Assembly (NCBI RefSeq): GCF_029784155.1
Contig: NC_073693.1
Coordinates: 239,568,750-239,632,749 of the forward strand
DNA length: 64,000 bases
Source: Uranotaenia lowii
Lineage: Eukaryota > Arthropoda > Insecta > Diptera > Culicidae
Reading direction: 5' to 3'
The notes beneath the pieces are model-generated. The model did not search any database. It saw only the letters and a list, made by a program, of their open reading frames with translations, and was not told where the DNA came from. The position numbers were made by a program, and so were the translations under genes. Of this stretch, positions 35,815 through 49,400 are shown piece by piece; positions within the stretch are counted from its first letter, which is position 1, and each line of letters starts with the position of its first letter.

Positions 35815-38116
35815 ATGCTTTCGTTGAAATTATTTATAGTGAATGTTTTACTAATGCCACGTGTAGTAAGTGCGTTCCCAAATGTGAAACTACTAGTGGA
35901 TTACCTAAACTGGCAGAAGTTAAGGGTCGTTAATGTTTTTCATTGTTTGCAACAAAATGATGGTATGGAATTTAGATGAATAAATTTTTTTATCTAACGA
36001 TGCTAAATTATCTTTTAGATATTTTCGGTTTTCCTAAACAGTTACAAGATTTATACAAGAATCAACTTCACTACCACGACATCTCAAATTTCACGGAAGC
36101 CTGGAGTCATCATCATACTATGAGACAAGAGTACCAAAAAATTGGAATCATGGTCGATTTGAGTTGTTCCCACATTGAACCGTTTTTCAAGCTGATGTCC
36201 AATCAGGAATATTTTAATGCCTCTTTCCATTGGTTGATGGTTGAACATGAATCTTTGGCAAATGCTAGCTGTCTGTTGGATGGGCAGAATTTGAAAGTGG
36301 ATGCCAAAATAACACTGGTGGTTAGCGATGAATTTGACCAAGAACTGTTGAATGTTTATGATGTGTTCAGCGTGATGAGATCGCGTGGATCCCCCCTTAA
36401 TGTAACATTCTATGGTAATTGGACCTTGGAACAGGGGTTTCGATTTCATACCGCCCAGTCGGAATACGAGCGTAGGTTTGATTTCGGTGGAATGTGGTTG
36501 AAGGGAGCGGTGCAGGTAAAACGTAATTGTAAAAGGTTCAAGGGGTAGGTTCATGTATTTAGTTTTTCAGGATCTAAACCAAGTTAATCACACCAGTATA
36601 CTGGAACATTTGACAAGCCGAAAAACAATTACACAATATGCGATGCATCGTTTCGGATACGTTATGTGGGAATTAGTAATGCGGAAACATAATTTTACGT
36701 AAGTGTTCTGTAGTTTGATAAACTCAAAAAATCAAAAAAAAAAATTGGTGAACTAAAGTAACTCATAACCCGCCAATCTTCCCACAGTATGAAGATTATT
36801 CGAACTTCCTCGTGGGGAATAACGAACACCGATGGTCGATCACATATGGGGATGATCGGTCAAATAGCATCCGGAGATGTTGATGCTTGCATCAATTTAC
36901 TGACCTATAAAACCGAACGAATTGGGAGTTTCGATTTCACCGTTACCGTGGGATTTTCTAAGTGAGTTGAGGAAACCTTAGAGATTCATATTTTTTTAAA
37001 TGTTCTGCCTTACTCTAGACGTCCTTTCGTGTTTCGTCATCCCCGTTTCGGTCAAAATCGAAATGTATTTTTGCAACCATTTGCCATGGACCTTTGGGTC
37101 GCACTTCTGATCATAGGACTTGCATCGGCAACACTTCTCTATTGCAACTGTTGCGGTGAAAGTCTGCAATTTCCCTCGGATCAGGAGATTCGTAATAATC
37201 GTTCATTGTCGCTTTTGAACATTTTTGCCATTGCTTGTCAACAAGGTATTTAAAATGGTTCACGCCATAAGTATGTTTAAGAACTATAACCTTTTACGTT
37301 ACCTTCAGGTTTCAGTACCAATGCCACGGCTATTTCTACAAGAATCCACCTGCTCTGTATGTTGGTATTTTCTTTCATGGTGTTCCAATTTTATTCAGCC
37401 TTCATTGTGGGTTACCTTCTGATTGCCCCACCAAAATTCATGAATACTCTTCAACACCTTCTGGACAGCAACTTGAAAATTCTGGTGGAAGACATCGTTT
37501 ACAACACCGACTATTTGAACGTTAGTGTTTTTCTACTTACAGAAATTTGCCCCCATAACTCATATCCCCCTTATGCTTTCAGCGAACTAAAGATCCACTT
37601 ACCATCGAACTGTATCAGAAGCGAATTCTCAACGGAGAGCGAAACTTCCTGAACGTGAGTGAAGGAATAGCTCGCGTTCGAAAGGGTGGCAGTGCGTTTC
37701 TCTTCGATACATCGTACGGCTACCCAATGGTTATGGATAGCTTTTCGGACATAGAAATCTGTGACCTACAGGAGATCTATCTTTACGCGCTCCGACCACT
37801 GGATCTGCCGCTGGCCAAGGGAAGCCCATTCAAGGAGATGTTCCGGATAACGTTGCGCAAGGTGATGGAATCTTCGGTGGGCCAGTATGAGCGACGGTTT
37901 TTCTACTGCGAAAAGCCACAGTGTGCTACCAGCGATATGGACGTTATGCCCGTGGCCTTGGAGCATGTCAAATCGCTGTTTGTTGTTATAACCTTTTCTC
38001 TCATCATAAGTGGTTTGCTCTTGCTTTTCGAAATTGGTTACTCAACGGTGAAGAAGCGATTGAGAAGAAACCCGCTGGAAATACAATTGCAGTATAAATT
38101 GAAGAAATTCACATAA
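35815..38116 (+). CDS. Ionotropic receptor (Ir75-like) paralogue, seven exons
   Basis: A second variant ionotropic receptor, intact. Exons: 35815-35962, 36019-36515, 36571-36698, 36788-36961, 37019-37245, 37309-37520, 37583-38116. All introns are GT/AG and 55-89 bases long; the spliced frame is 1920 bases (639 residues plus stop). A signal peptide ends near residue 20 (VVSA). S1 carries IRTSSWG and FRHPRFGQ, M1 lies at about 340-362, M3 at about 405-430, S2 has EICDLQEI and SPFKEMFR, and M4 lies at about 589-614. Exons 3, 4, 5 and 6 have exactly the same length (128, 174, 227, 212) as in the minus-strand receptor, so the pair arose by duplication. The start codon at 35815 is preferred over the in-frame Met at 35782 because it directly precedes the signal peptide. 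Confidence 0.88.
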
Positions 38117-38145
38117 TAGAAAATCGAAATGTCGGTAATGTTCAC

Positions 38146-38151
38146 AATAAA
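38146..38151 (+). terminator. Polyadenylation signal of the plus-strand receptor
   Basis: AATAAA lies 30 bases after the receptor stop codon, implying a very short 3' UTR, as in the paralogue. Confidence 0.7.
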
Positions 38152-38636
38152 AACTATAAAGATTGATTGTTTTGGTATTTATATCAAGAAAAAACATACA
38201 TTTTCGATGTTCAGGATGTTCAATAAGTTCGATAATTCTATCCTCCACCATCTTGATGAGCCTTTTGATGAAAATCAGCAGGGTGGCTCATCAAGACCAC
38301 TTTTTGGATATTTCATACCAAATACGAAAAAACAAGATTTTAAATGTACAAGTTTCAGTATTTTTTCTCGTTTATGCTCGACAACATCAATTACCATACC
38401 ATGAGAATTAAATAAATGAACACTTAATGAAAAGGAACTTTTCAACACCAGGAATAGTTGGTCTGATGATTGTTCACAATTAAAGCATGGATCATCTAAA
38501 ATCTGGAGACATTAAAACGGGTCTATCTCGAAGCTATGTACACGAAATAAAAATGCTTGGTACTCAAAATGTAGGTTTTTTATTGCACTTTAAAGGAAAA
38601 GGTTTTGATAAAATTTCGAACTTTTCATCGAATTTT
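38152..38636. other. Intergenic, probable 3' flank of the mariner relic
   Basis: No gene is seen. A short inverted repeat CTTGATGAGCC ... GGCTCATCAAG lies at about 38251-38300. The rest may be the 3' untranslated part of the mariner relic, but I could not find its terminal repeat. Confidence 0.35.
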
Positions 38637-39083
38637 GTTCCACCATTTCTTCATCTCTGTTGCATCCCTAGTTGTCCTACTACTCTTCTTCATCTCCTGC
38701 TTGACAATTGCCCAATATTTGTCGATAGGTTTGGAACTGAGGGCAGCTGGATGGGTGGATGTCCTTTTCGACAAAATCCACCCCGTTGTCTCGATACCAC
38801 TGTAAAACCTAATCTGGCCAAAATTTTACTGGTCCTTTGTGAGATCTAATGTACGGAAGAATACATTTTTTCAGACACTCCTTCTTATACATCTTGGAGT
38901 CCATGTTCTTGTTTGTCACAAAAACCGGGGTTTTTGTCCGCAGCTGCAAATACCTTGCCAGATCAAACACTTTCTTGCAAACTTATCGCCAAAAACGGAC
39001 TTGAACTTGCCGGATTCATCACCCCGACCAGTGGCTTTATAAAATTTTTGGCCAGGAAGCTGCCCAAAATCCATCACCATGTA
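38637..39083 (-). pseudogene. Tc1/mariner (DD37-like) transposase, C-terminal part
   Basis: Read on the minus strand from the insertion point it gives MDFGQLPGQKFYKATGRGDE, then MYKKECLKKCILPYIRSHKG, the second catalytic Asp in KFWPD, QWYRDNGVDFV, and in a third frame PIDKYWAIVKQEM with the third acidic residue, apparently Asp. Stops and at least two frameshifts show it is dead. It matches the mosquito DD37D/E mariner groups in motif style. Its N-terminal half lies 24 kb away at 63223-63562, separated by the element at 39084-63222. Confidence 0.8.
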
Positions 39084-39407
39084 CCGTAAACTGGGGGAAC
39101 TTTGATTACTTTTTTCATTAATTTGTGAATATTTTGGAAAGGGTTACTTTTCCGTAATACCTAAAAGCTTTAAAACACTTACTGAGGTGAGGAGTATTAA
39201 ACATGATCGTTGATTGCAGTAAATCAAAACGAAATTGGTGGTTATAATTAAATGTTTGTTACAAAACCAGATTAAGAGTTTCGGGGTAACTTAGATCACT
39301 ATAGTTTTTGCGTATCTCAACATCTTTAAATTAGTTGTTTTGATGTCATTAAGATCAGAAGGCTCAAAACATCGGTAACAGAAATTTTTTGTTTCAACTC
39401 AATTGAA
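39084..39407. other. Left unique arm of the 24-kb element
   Basis: AT-rich, non-coding DNA between the left terminal repeat and the satellite. GGGGTAACTTAGATCACT near 39285 echoes the terminal repeat, suggesting an internal second copy of the end or a nested relative. Confidence 0.5.
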
Positions 39408-42400
39408 GAACCGTAGGAACCGTACGAAACGTAGGAACCGTAGGAACCGTTCGAATCGTACAAACCGTTCGAACCGTACAAACCGTAGAAACCGTAGGAA
39501 CCTTACGAACCAATCGAACCGTTCGAACCGTACGAACCGTGAGAACCGTTCGAACCGTACGAACCGTAGGAACCGTACGAACCGTAGGAACCGTTCGAAC
39601 CGTACGAACCGTAGGAACCGTACGAACCCTAGGATCCGTTCGAACCGTACAAACCGTACGAACCGTAGGAACCGTAGGAACCGTACGAACCGTTCGAACC
39701 GTATGAACCGTACGAACCGTAGGATCCGTTCGAACCGTAGGAACCGTACGAACCGTAGGAACCGTAGGAACCGTTCGAATCGTACAAACCGTTCGAACCG
39801 TACGAACCGTAGGATCCGTTCGAACCGTAGGAACCGTACGAACCGTAGGATCCGTTCGAACCGTACGAACCGTACAAACCGTACGAACCGTAGGAACCGT
39901 ACGAACCGTTCGAACCGTAGGAACCGTTCGAACTGTAGGAACCGTAGGAACCGTAGGAACCGTACGAACCTTAGGAACCGTTCGAACCGTACGAACCGAA
40001 GGAACCGTACAAACCGTACGAACCGTTCGAACCGTAGGAACCGTAGGAACTGTGCGAACCTTAGGAACCGTTCGAACCGTACGAACCGTAGGAACCGTTC
40101 GAACCGTACAAACCGTTCGAACCGTAGGAACCTTACGAACCAATCGAACCGTACGAACCGTTCGAACCGTACGAACAGTTCGAACCGTACGAACCGTAGG
40201 AACCGTTGGAACCGTACGAACCGTAGGAACCGTACGAATCGTTCGAACCGTACGAACCGTAGGAACCGTACGAACCGTTCGAACCGTACAAACCGTAGGA
40301 ACCGTAGGAACCGTACGAACCGTTGGAACCGTACGAACCGTTCGAACCGTACGAACCGTTCAAACCGTACGAACCGTAGGGACCGTTCGAACCGTAGGAA
40401 CCTTACGAACCAATCGAACCGTTCGAACCGTACGAACCGTAGGAACCGTTCGAACCGTGAGAACCGTTCGAACCGTACGAACCGTAGGAACCGTACGAAC
40501 CGTAGGAACCGTTCGAACCGTACGAACCGTAGGAACCGTACGAACCCTAGGATCCGTTCGAACCGTACGAACCGTACAAACCGTACGAACCGTAGGAACC
40601 GTAGGAACCGTACGAACCGTTCAAACCGTATGAACCGTACGAACCGTAGGATCCGTTCGAACCGTAGGAACCGTACGAACCGTAGGAACCGTAGGAACCG
40701 TTCGAATCGTACAAACCGTTCGAACCGTACGAACCGTAGGATCCGTTCGAACCGTAGGAACCGTACGAACCGTAGGATCCGTTCGAACCGTACGAACCGT
40801 ACAAACCGTACGAACCGTAGGAACCGTACGAACCGTTCGAACCGTAGGAACCGTTCGAACTGTAGGAACCGTAGGAACCGTACGAACCGTACGAACCTTA
40901 GGAACCGTTCGAACCGTACGAACCGAAGGAACCGTACAAACCGTACGAACCGTTCGAACCGTAGGAACCGTAGGAACTGTGCGAACCTTAGGAACCGTTC
41001 GAACCGTACGAACCGTAGGAACCGTTCGAACCGTACAAACCGTTCGAACCGTAGGAACCTTACGAACCAATCGAACCGTACGAACCGTTCGAACCGTACG
41101 AACAGTTCGAACCGTACGAACCGTAGGAACCGTTGGAACCGTACGAACCGTAGGAACCGTACGAATCGTTCGAACCGTACGAACCGTAGGAACCGTACGA
41201 ACCGTTCGAACCGTACAAACCGTAGGAACCGTAGGAACCGTACGAACCGTTGGAACCGTACGAACCGTTCGAACCGTACGAACCGTTCAAACCGTACGAA
41301 CCGTAGGAACCGTTCGAACCGTAGGAACCGTTCGAACCGTAGGAACCGTGCGAACCGTAGGAACCGTTCGAACCGTAGGAACCGTACGAACCTTAGGAAC
41401 CGTTCGAACCGTACGAACCGTAGGAACCGTAGGAACCGTTCGAACCGTAGGAACCGTAGGAACTGTACGAACCTTAGGAACCGTTCGAACCGTAGGAACC
41501 GTAGGAACCGTAGGAACCGTACAAACCGTTCGAACCGTACGAACCGTAGGAACCTTACGAACCAATCGAACCGTACGAACAGTTCGAACCGTACGAACCG
41601 TAGGAACCGTTGGAACCGTACGAACCGTAGGAACCGTACGAATCGTTCGAAACGTACGAACCGTAGGAACCGTACGAACCGTAGGAACCGTTCGAACCGT
41701 TGGAACCGTACGAACCGTTCGAACCGTACGAACCGTTCAAACCGTACGAACCGTAGGAACCGTTCGAACCTTAGGAACCGTTCGAACCGTACGAACCGTA
41801 GGAACCGTAGGAACCGTTCGAACCGTACGAACCGTAGGAACCTTACGAACCAATCGAACCGTACGAACAGTTCGAACCGTACGAACCGTAGGAACCGTTG
41901 GAACCGTACGAACCGTAGGAACCGTACGAATCGTTCGAAACGTACGAACCGTAGGAACCGTACGAACCGTTCGAACCGTAGGAACAGTAGGAACCGTACG
42001 AACCTTAGGAACCGTTCGAACCGTACGAACCGTTCGAACCGTAGGAACCGTTCGAACCGTACAAACCGTACGAACCGTTCGAACCGTAGGAACCGTAGGA
42101 ACTGTACGAACCTTAGGAACCGTTCGAACCGTACGAACCGTAGGAACCGTTCGAACCGTACAAACCGTTCGAACCGTACGAACCGTAGGAACCTTACGAA
42201 CCAATCGAACCGTACGAACCGTAGGAACCGTACGAACCGTACGAACCGTACGAACCGTAGGAACCGTTCGAACCGTACGAACCGTAGGAACCGTACGAAC
42301 CGTTCGCACCATACGAACCGTAGGAATCGTACGAACCGTACGAACCGTAGGGACCGTACGAAGCGTAGGAACCGTTCGAACCGTACGAACCGTAGGAACC

Positions 42401-45400
42401 GTTCGAACCGTACGAACCGTAGCAACCGTACGAACCGTAGGAACCGTACGAACCGTGCGAACCGTAGGAACCTTAGGAACCGTACGAACCGTAGGGACCG
42501 TACGAACCGTAGGAACCGTTCAAACCGTACGAACCGTAGGAACCGTTCGAACCGTTCGAACTGTAGGAACCGTACGAACCGTAGGAACCGTACGAACCGT
42601 ACGAACCGTACGAACCGTTGGAACCGTACGAACCGTTCGAACTGTACGAACCGTACGAACCGTAGGAACCGTACGAACCGTTCGAACCGTACGAACCGTA
42701 GGAACCGTACGAACTGTACGAACCGTAGGAACCGTACGAACCGTAAAAACCGTACGAACCGTACGAACCGTACGAACCGTTGGAACCGTACGAACCGTTC
42801 GAACTGTACGAACCGTACGAACCGTACGAACCGTAGGAACCGTACGAACCGTAGGAACCGTTGGAACCGTACGAACCGTAGGAACTGTACGAACCGTACG
42901 AACCGTACGAACCGTAGGAACCGTTCGAACCGTACGGAACCGTACGAACCGTAGGAACCGTTCGGACCGTACGAACCGTAGGAACCGTACGAACCGTAGG
43001 AAACGTTCGAACCGTACGAACCGTAGGAACCGTACGAACCGTAGGAACCGTTCGAACCGTATGAACCGTAGGAACCGTTCGAACCGTACGAACCGTAGGA
43101 CCCGTACGAACCGTACGAACCGTAGGAACCGTTCGAACCGTAGGAACCGTTCGAACCGTACGAACCGTAGGAACCGTACGAACCGTACGAACCGTTCGAA
43201 CCGTAGGAACCGTACGAACCGTACGAACCGTAGGAACCGTTCGAACCGTTCAAACCGTATGAACCGTAGGAACCGTAGGAACCGTTCGAACCGTACGAAC
43301 CGTAGGAACCGTATGAACCGTTCGAACCGTAGGAACCGTACGAACCGTAGGAATCGTAAGAACCGTAGGAACCGTACGAACCGTAGAAACCGTTCGAACC
43401 GTACGAACCGTACGGACCGTACGAACCGTAGGAACCGTAGGAACCGTACGAACCGTTGGAACCGTACGAACCGTTCGAACCGTAGGAACCGTTGGAACCG
43501 TACGAACCGTAGGAACCGTTCGAACCGTACGAACCGTAGGAACCGTTCGAATCGTACGAACCGTAGGAACCGTACGAACCGTACGAACCGTTCGAACCGT
43601 AGGAACCGTACGAACCGTACGAACCGTAGGAACCGTTCGAACCGTTCAAACCGTACGAACCGTAGGAACCGTACGAACCGTAGGAACCGTAGGAACCGTT
43701 CGAACCGTAGGAACCGTTCGAACCGTAGGAACCGTTCGAACCGTAGGAACCGTACGAACCGTAGGAACAGTACGAAACGTACGAACCGTTCGAACCGTAC
43801 GAACCGTTCGAACCGTAGGAACCGTTCGAACCGTACGAACCGTAGGAACCGTTCGAACCGTACGAACCGTAGGAACCGTTCGAACCGTACGAACCGTAGG
43901 AACCGTTCGTACCGTACTAACCGTAGGAACCGTACGAACCGTACGAACCGTTCGAACCGTAGGAACCGTTCGAACCGTAGGAACCGTACGAACCATACGA
44001 ACCGTTCGAACCGTACGAACCGTAGGAACCGTTCGAACCGTAGGAACCGTACGAACCGTAGGAACCGTTCGAACCGTACAAACCGTACGAACCGTACGAA
44101 CCGTATGAACCGTTCGAACCGTAGGAACCGTTGGAACCGTACGAACCGTAGGAACCGTACGAACCGTACGAACCGTACGAACCGTAGGAACCGTACGAAC
44201 CGTACGAACCGTAGGAACCATTCGAACCGTTCGAACCGTACGAACCGTAGGAACCGTACGAATCGTTCAAACCGTACGAACCGTAGGAACCGTATGAACC
44301 GTACGAACCGTAGAAACCGTACGAACCGTAGGAACCGTTCGAACTGTTCGAACCGTAGGATTCGTTCGAACCGTACGAACCGTAGGAACCGTACGAACCG
44401 TACGAACCGTAGGAACCGTACGAACCGTAGGAACCGTAGGAACCGTACGAACCGTAGGAACCGTTCAAACCGTACGAACCGTAGGAACCGTATGAACCGT
44501 TCGAACCGTACGGACAGTACGAACCGTACGAACCGTACGAACCGTAGGAACCGTTCGAACCGTACGAACCTTAGGAACCGTACGAACCGTTGGAACCGTA
44601 CGAACCGTTCGAACTGTACGAACCGTACGAACCGTAAGAACCGTAGGAACCGTACGAACCGTACGAACCGTACGAACCGTAGGAACCGTTCGAACCGTAC
44701 GAACCTTAGGAACCGTACGAACCGTAGGAACCGTTCGAACCGTACGAACCGTAGGAACCGTTCGAACCGTACGAACCGTAGGAACCGTACGAACCGTAGG
44801 AACCGTAGGAACCGTACGAACCGTGGGAACCGTTGGAACCGTACGAACCGTTCGAACCGTACGAACCGTTCGAACCGTACGAACCGTAGGAACCGTTCGA
44901 ACCGTAGGAACCGTTCGAACCGTAGGAACCGTTCGAACCGTAGGAACCGTACGAACCGTTGGAACCGTACGAACCGTACGAACCGTAGGAACCTTACGAA
45001 CCGTACGAACCGTAGGAACCGTTGGTACCGTACGAACCGTAGGAACCGTACGAACCGTAGGAACCGTACGAACCGTAGGAACCGTACGAACCGTAGGAAC
45101 CGTTCGAACCGTACGAACCGTAGGAACCGTTCGAACCGTAGGAACCGTTCGAACCGTAGGAACCGTTCGAACCGTAGAAACCGTTCGAACCGTAGGAACC
45201 GTACGAACCGTAGGAACCGTTCGAACCGTACGAACCGTAGGAACCGTTCGAACCGTACGAACCGTAGGAACCGTAGGAACCGTTCGAACCGTAGGAACCG
45301 TACGAACCGTAGGAACCGTAGGAACCGTTCGAACCGTACGAACCGTAGGAACCGTTGGAACCGTTGGAACCGTACGAACCGTAGGAACCGTACGAACCGT

Positions 45401-46490
45401 AGGAACCGTTCGAACCGTACGAACCGCAGGAACCGTACGAACCGTAGGAACCGTACGAACCGTAGGAACCGTTCGAACCGTACGAACCGTAGGAACCGTA
45501 GGAACCGTACGAACCGTACGAACCGTAGGAACCGTTCGAACCGTAGGAACCGTAGGAACCGTTCGAACCGTACGAACCGTAGGAACCGTTCGAACCGTAG
45601 GAACCGTTCGAACCGTAGGAACCGTTCGAACCGTAGGAACCGTTCGATCCGTAGGAACCGTACGAACCGTAGGAACCGTTCGAACCGTTCGAACCGTAGG
45701 AACCGTACGAACCGTAAGAACCGTACGAACCGTAGGAACCGTACGAACCGTAGGAACCGTTCGAACCGTACGAACCGTAGGAACCGTTGGAACCGTACGA
45801 ACCGTTCGAATCGTACGAACCGTTCGAACCGTACGAACCGTAGGAACCGTTTGAACCGTAGGAACCGTTCGAACCGTAGGAACCGTACGAACCGTACGAA
45901 CCGTAGGAACCGTACGAACCGTACGAACCGTAGGAACCGTTCGAACCGTACGAACCGTTCGAATCGTACGAACCGTTCGAACCGTAGGAACCGTTCGAAC
46001 CGTACGAACCGTAGGAACCGTTCGAACCGTACGAACCGTAGGAACCGTACGAACCGTAGGAACCGTTCGAACCGTACGAACCGCAGGAACCGTACGAACC
46101 GTACGAACCGTAGGAACCGTACGAACCGTAGGAACCGTAGGAACCGTACGAACCGTAGGAACCGTACGAACCGTACGAACCGTACGAACCGTTCGAACCG
46201 TAGGAACCGTACGAACCGTAGGAACCGTACGAACCGTAGGAATCGTACGAACCGTAGGAACCGTTCGAACCGTAGGAACCGTTCGAACCGTAGGAACCGT
46301 ACGAACCGTAGGAACCGTTCGAACCGTAGGAACCGTATGAACCGTAGGAATCGTTCGAACCGTACGAACCGTAGGAACCGTTCGAACCGTACGAACCGTA
46401 GGAACCGTTCGAACCGTACGAACCCTAGGAACCGTACGAACCGTAGGAACCGTTCGAACCGTAGGAACCGTAGGAACCGTACGAACCGTA
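39408..46490. repeat. 9-bp satellite, block A (7.1 kb)
   Basis: Tandem GAACCGTWS units (endings TAC, TAG, TTC, rarely TTG), nearly uninterrupted, with isolated substitutions and very few indels. The first ~2.8 kb has large higher-order repeats; the rest is dominated by 18-bp (TAC-TAG) and 27-bp (TAC-TAG-TTC) super-units. Five of six frames lack stop codons because none of the four unit forms creates one there; only the Glu-Pro-X plus frame is closed by TAG. This explains open frames of 1183, 1416, 1333 and 1848 codons. None has a start context, a unique segment or splice support, so I do not call them genes. Confidence 0.95.
39490..41317. repeat. Higher-order repeat, 2 copies of 900-927 bp
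   Basis: Two near-identical segments, about 39490-40390 and 40390-41317. The landmark CCTTACGAACCAATCG recurs at offset 900 (39511 to 40411), and later landmarks at offset 927 (40141 to 41068), the 27-bp difference being three units. Further copies of the landmark lie at 41563, 41851 and 42202; every spacing is a multiple of 9. Confidence 0.85.
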
Positions 46491-49400
46491 CCCAAGTAAC
46501 ACAGATCAAGCTAACTAGCATTTAGATGTTTTATTATGGTTTTATTATGGCTTTTTTTGTGCAGCTCGTTTTATGATGGTTTTATTATGGTCATGCAAAA
46601 TGCTTATAGTCTTGAAACGACCATCTGTTTTTAGATAGTTTTGAAAACGCTCATAAATCTTCCATTAAACATACTGTTTTAGTTATTTAGAAAGAGTTAG
46701 GAATGCTTTGTTTAAACTATAATAAAACACAAACTTAGAAGTTTGCTCCAAGCTTTTTTTTGCATGTTCTATAATAGCACTCAGTGCCTGATTATTAAAC
46801 CGCCATAAAACTTAGTGACAGTTCTCGAACAAGATGTCAAATCAGGACACGCTCAGATTAGATAGCACATATTTGAATTAGCATTCCCATTGTTACACAT
46901 TTTTGATAAGTTCTGTGTGTTGATTTTGAGTTAAAATAATAAAAAAGTATAAAAATCTATGAAAACTTCGAATTACCGGAAGTGGAATGAATAACTCTAC
47001 AATATGAGTATTGAGTGAAAGAGTTCAAATAGGAGGAACAAAATTTGTTGCTTGACGCCATCATTAGTACAAGATGGCGGCTTCCACTTTTATTTTCAAA
47101 GTTGTAAATAACTGAAAATATCATGAAACCTTATTAAAATTGTTATTAGGTGAAAGTAATAAACGAGTAGAAGTCGAATTTCGTTGTCCGTCGCCATCTT
47201 AAGTTCCAAGATGGCGGCTACCACTCAACTTGAAAATACTGTAAATGACTGAAAATCGCCTCAAACCCTTACAATATGGGTATCAGTTGAAAGAAATGAA
47301 CCAGTAAAAGTCAAAGTTCGTTATTTGACGCCATCCGAATTCAAGATGGTGGTTTCCACTGAACTTTAAAATGTTGTATATGACTTATAATCGTATGAAA
47401 CCTCAACAATATTGGTATTGGGTAAAAGGGCTAAACGAGTAGTAGTCGATTTTCTCTTTCCGCTTTACTCTGAAATGCTGTAAGTGACCCAAAATCGCAC
47501 AAAGCAACCACAATACAGACCCCGAGCGTTTTTGGCAACATTCGATTTTGAAAACATCCGATTTTGGCACATGTCCCTAAATGAAACTAATAACAGAAAC
47601 AAAACCTTATAGTTTTCGCTTTAATAGGACCAATACAATTTAGACATATTAGCATTATAGACATAATACAATGACATAAATAGCAAATGGCAAAAAACAA
47701 AAACTATCGACAAAACAAGAAAAGTGCTAAATGCATCAAAAACATGATAAAAAATGTAGTACAAAGAAAAAACAAAGTTGAGGAAAGAATCGTTCGATTT
47801 GAACAACACAAAATGTTCGAGCGGGTTGCCAAAAACAATCAGGGTCTGGTTCTTCTAGTTTATCCCTTTCAACGAATACCAATATTGTAAAGCTTTCGTG
47901 CGGTTTTTGGTCATTTGCAGAATTTTAAAGCTCAGTGGAAGCCGCCATCTTGGATTTCAAGATGTCGTTTGATAGAAAACTTCGACTTCTACTCGTTTGG
48001 TCCTTTCACACAATGCCTATATTGTGGAGTTTCATGCGATTTTCAGTGTTTAACAGCATTTTAAAGTTCAGTGAAAGCCGCCATCTTGGATTTCGAGATG
48101 CACCTGATAGCAAAATTTGACTTCTTCTAGGTTAGCCCCTTTAGCCAATACCCATATTGTGGGTGTTTCATGCGGTTTTTTAAGTTATTTACAGCATTTT
48201 AAGGTTCAGCGAAAGTCGCCATCTTGGATTTCAAGAGGATCTGATAGAGAAATTCCACTTAAACTGATTAAGCCATTTTACCCAATGACCATATTGTGGG
48301 AATTTCTAGTGACTTTCAATGATTTCAATCATTTTATAGTTCAGTGGAAGCCGCAATCTTGGATTTCAAGATGACGCCTAATTGCGAAATTTGTATTCTA
48401 CTCGTTGATCCTTTTCAACTTATACCCATTTTGTGGAAGTTTCATGTGATTTTCAGTGATTAACAGCATTTTAAAGTTCAGTGGAAGCTGCCATCTTGGA
48501 TTTCAAGTTGACGTCCGATAGCGAAATTCGACTTCTGTAGTTTAGCCCTTTCACCAAATACCAATATTGTGGGCCTTCCATGCGATTCTCAGTGACTAAC
48601 AGCATTTCAAAGTTCAGCGGAAGACGCCATCTTGGATTTCAAGATGGCGTCGAAAAGAAAAAAATCGGCTTCTTCTAGTTTAGCCCTTTCAACCAATACC
48701 CATATAGTGGTTGTTTAATGCGACTTTTGGTCATTTACAGCATTAAAAGTTCAGCGGATGCCGCCATCTTGGATTTCAAGATGGCGTCTGATAGCGAAAT
48801 TCGACTTCTAATCGTTTAGCCCTTTCACCCAATACCAATATTGATGGGATTTCATGCGATTTTAAGTCATTTACAACATTTGAACGATCAGCGAAAGCCG
48901 CCATCTTGGATTTCAAGATGGCGTCAGGCAACAAAATTTGACTTCAACTCATGATTTATTCCACGGGTGATTAACAACCAATCCGTTTTTATTTAAAATG
49001 TATGTCCTCATTTACTGTACTAAGGATTAACAACTCAGAAATTAGGAACTCATCCTAAGCGTGTAATTGATTGGCTTGCGAGAGAAACGTCAAATCTTAG
49101 CTTTTTTTGGGGTCATCATTAAACCATAATAAAACTATGAATTGACTCACGCCATGTTGGTTGCAAAATCGAAGGGCACAAAATGACGCCATGTTGATGG
49201 ATTCACAATGCAAGCATTGGAAAATATTTTTTCAAGCCAATTTTCCATTAATTCCATCATGATTGACCATCAGATTTGACGAGGCGCATTTATTTTAAGA
49301 TACTATTTCATACACATTTCACCTAAAATCTTGACTGGCAGTACAAAAGAGGCTCATAATATGGTTAAAACATTGGTATTTTGGCTATTAATTTTACCAG

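Noticed and set aside
39399..43649. Gly-Ser-Tyr / Phe-X-Arg minus-strand frame as a silk-like or prion-like protein
   Set aside because: Same cause: the minus strand of the satellite has no stops. There is no signal peptide, unique domain or splice structure.
40979..46525. 1848-codon plus-strand open frame (Thr-Val-Arg then Asn-Arg repeats) as a gene
   Set aside because: It is built only of the stop-free 9-bp satellite, changes from one frame to another at a single extra G near 42934, and ends as soon as unique DNA begins. Equally long frames run in several other registers.
46960..48960. Two separate tandem satellites
   Set aside because: The two arrays are the same 136-bp unit in opposite orientation within one TIR element, so they are its arms.
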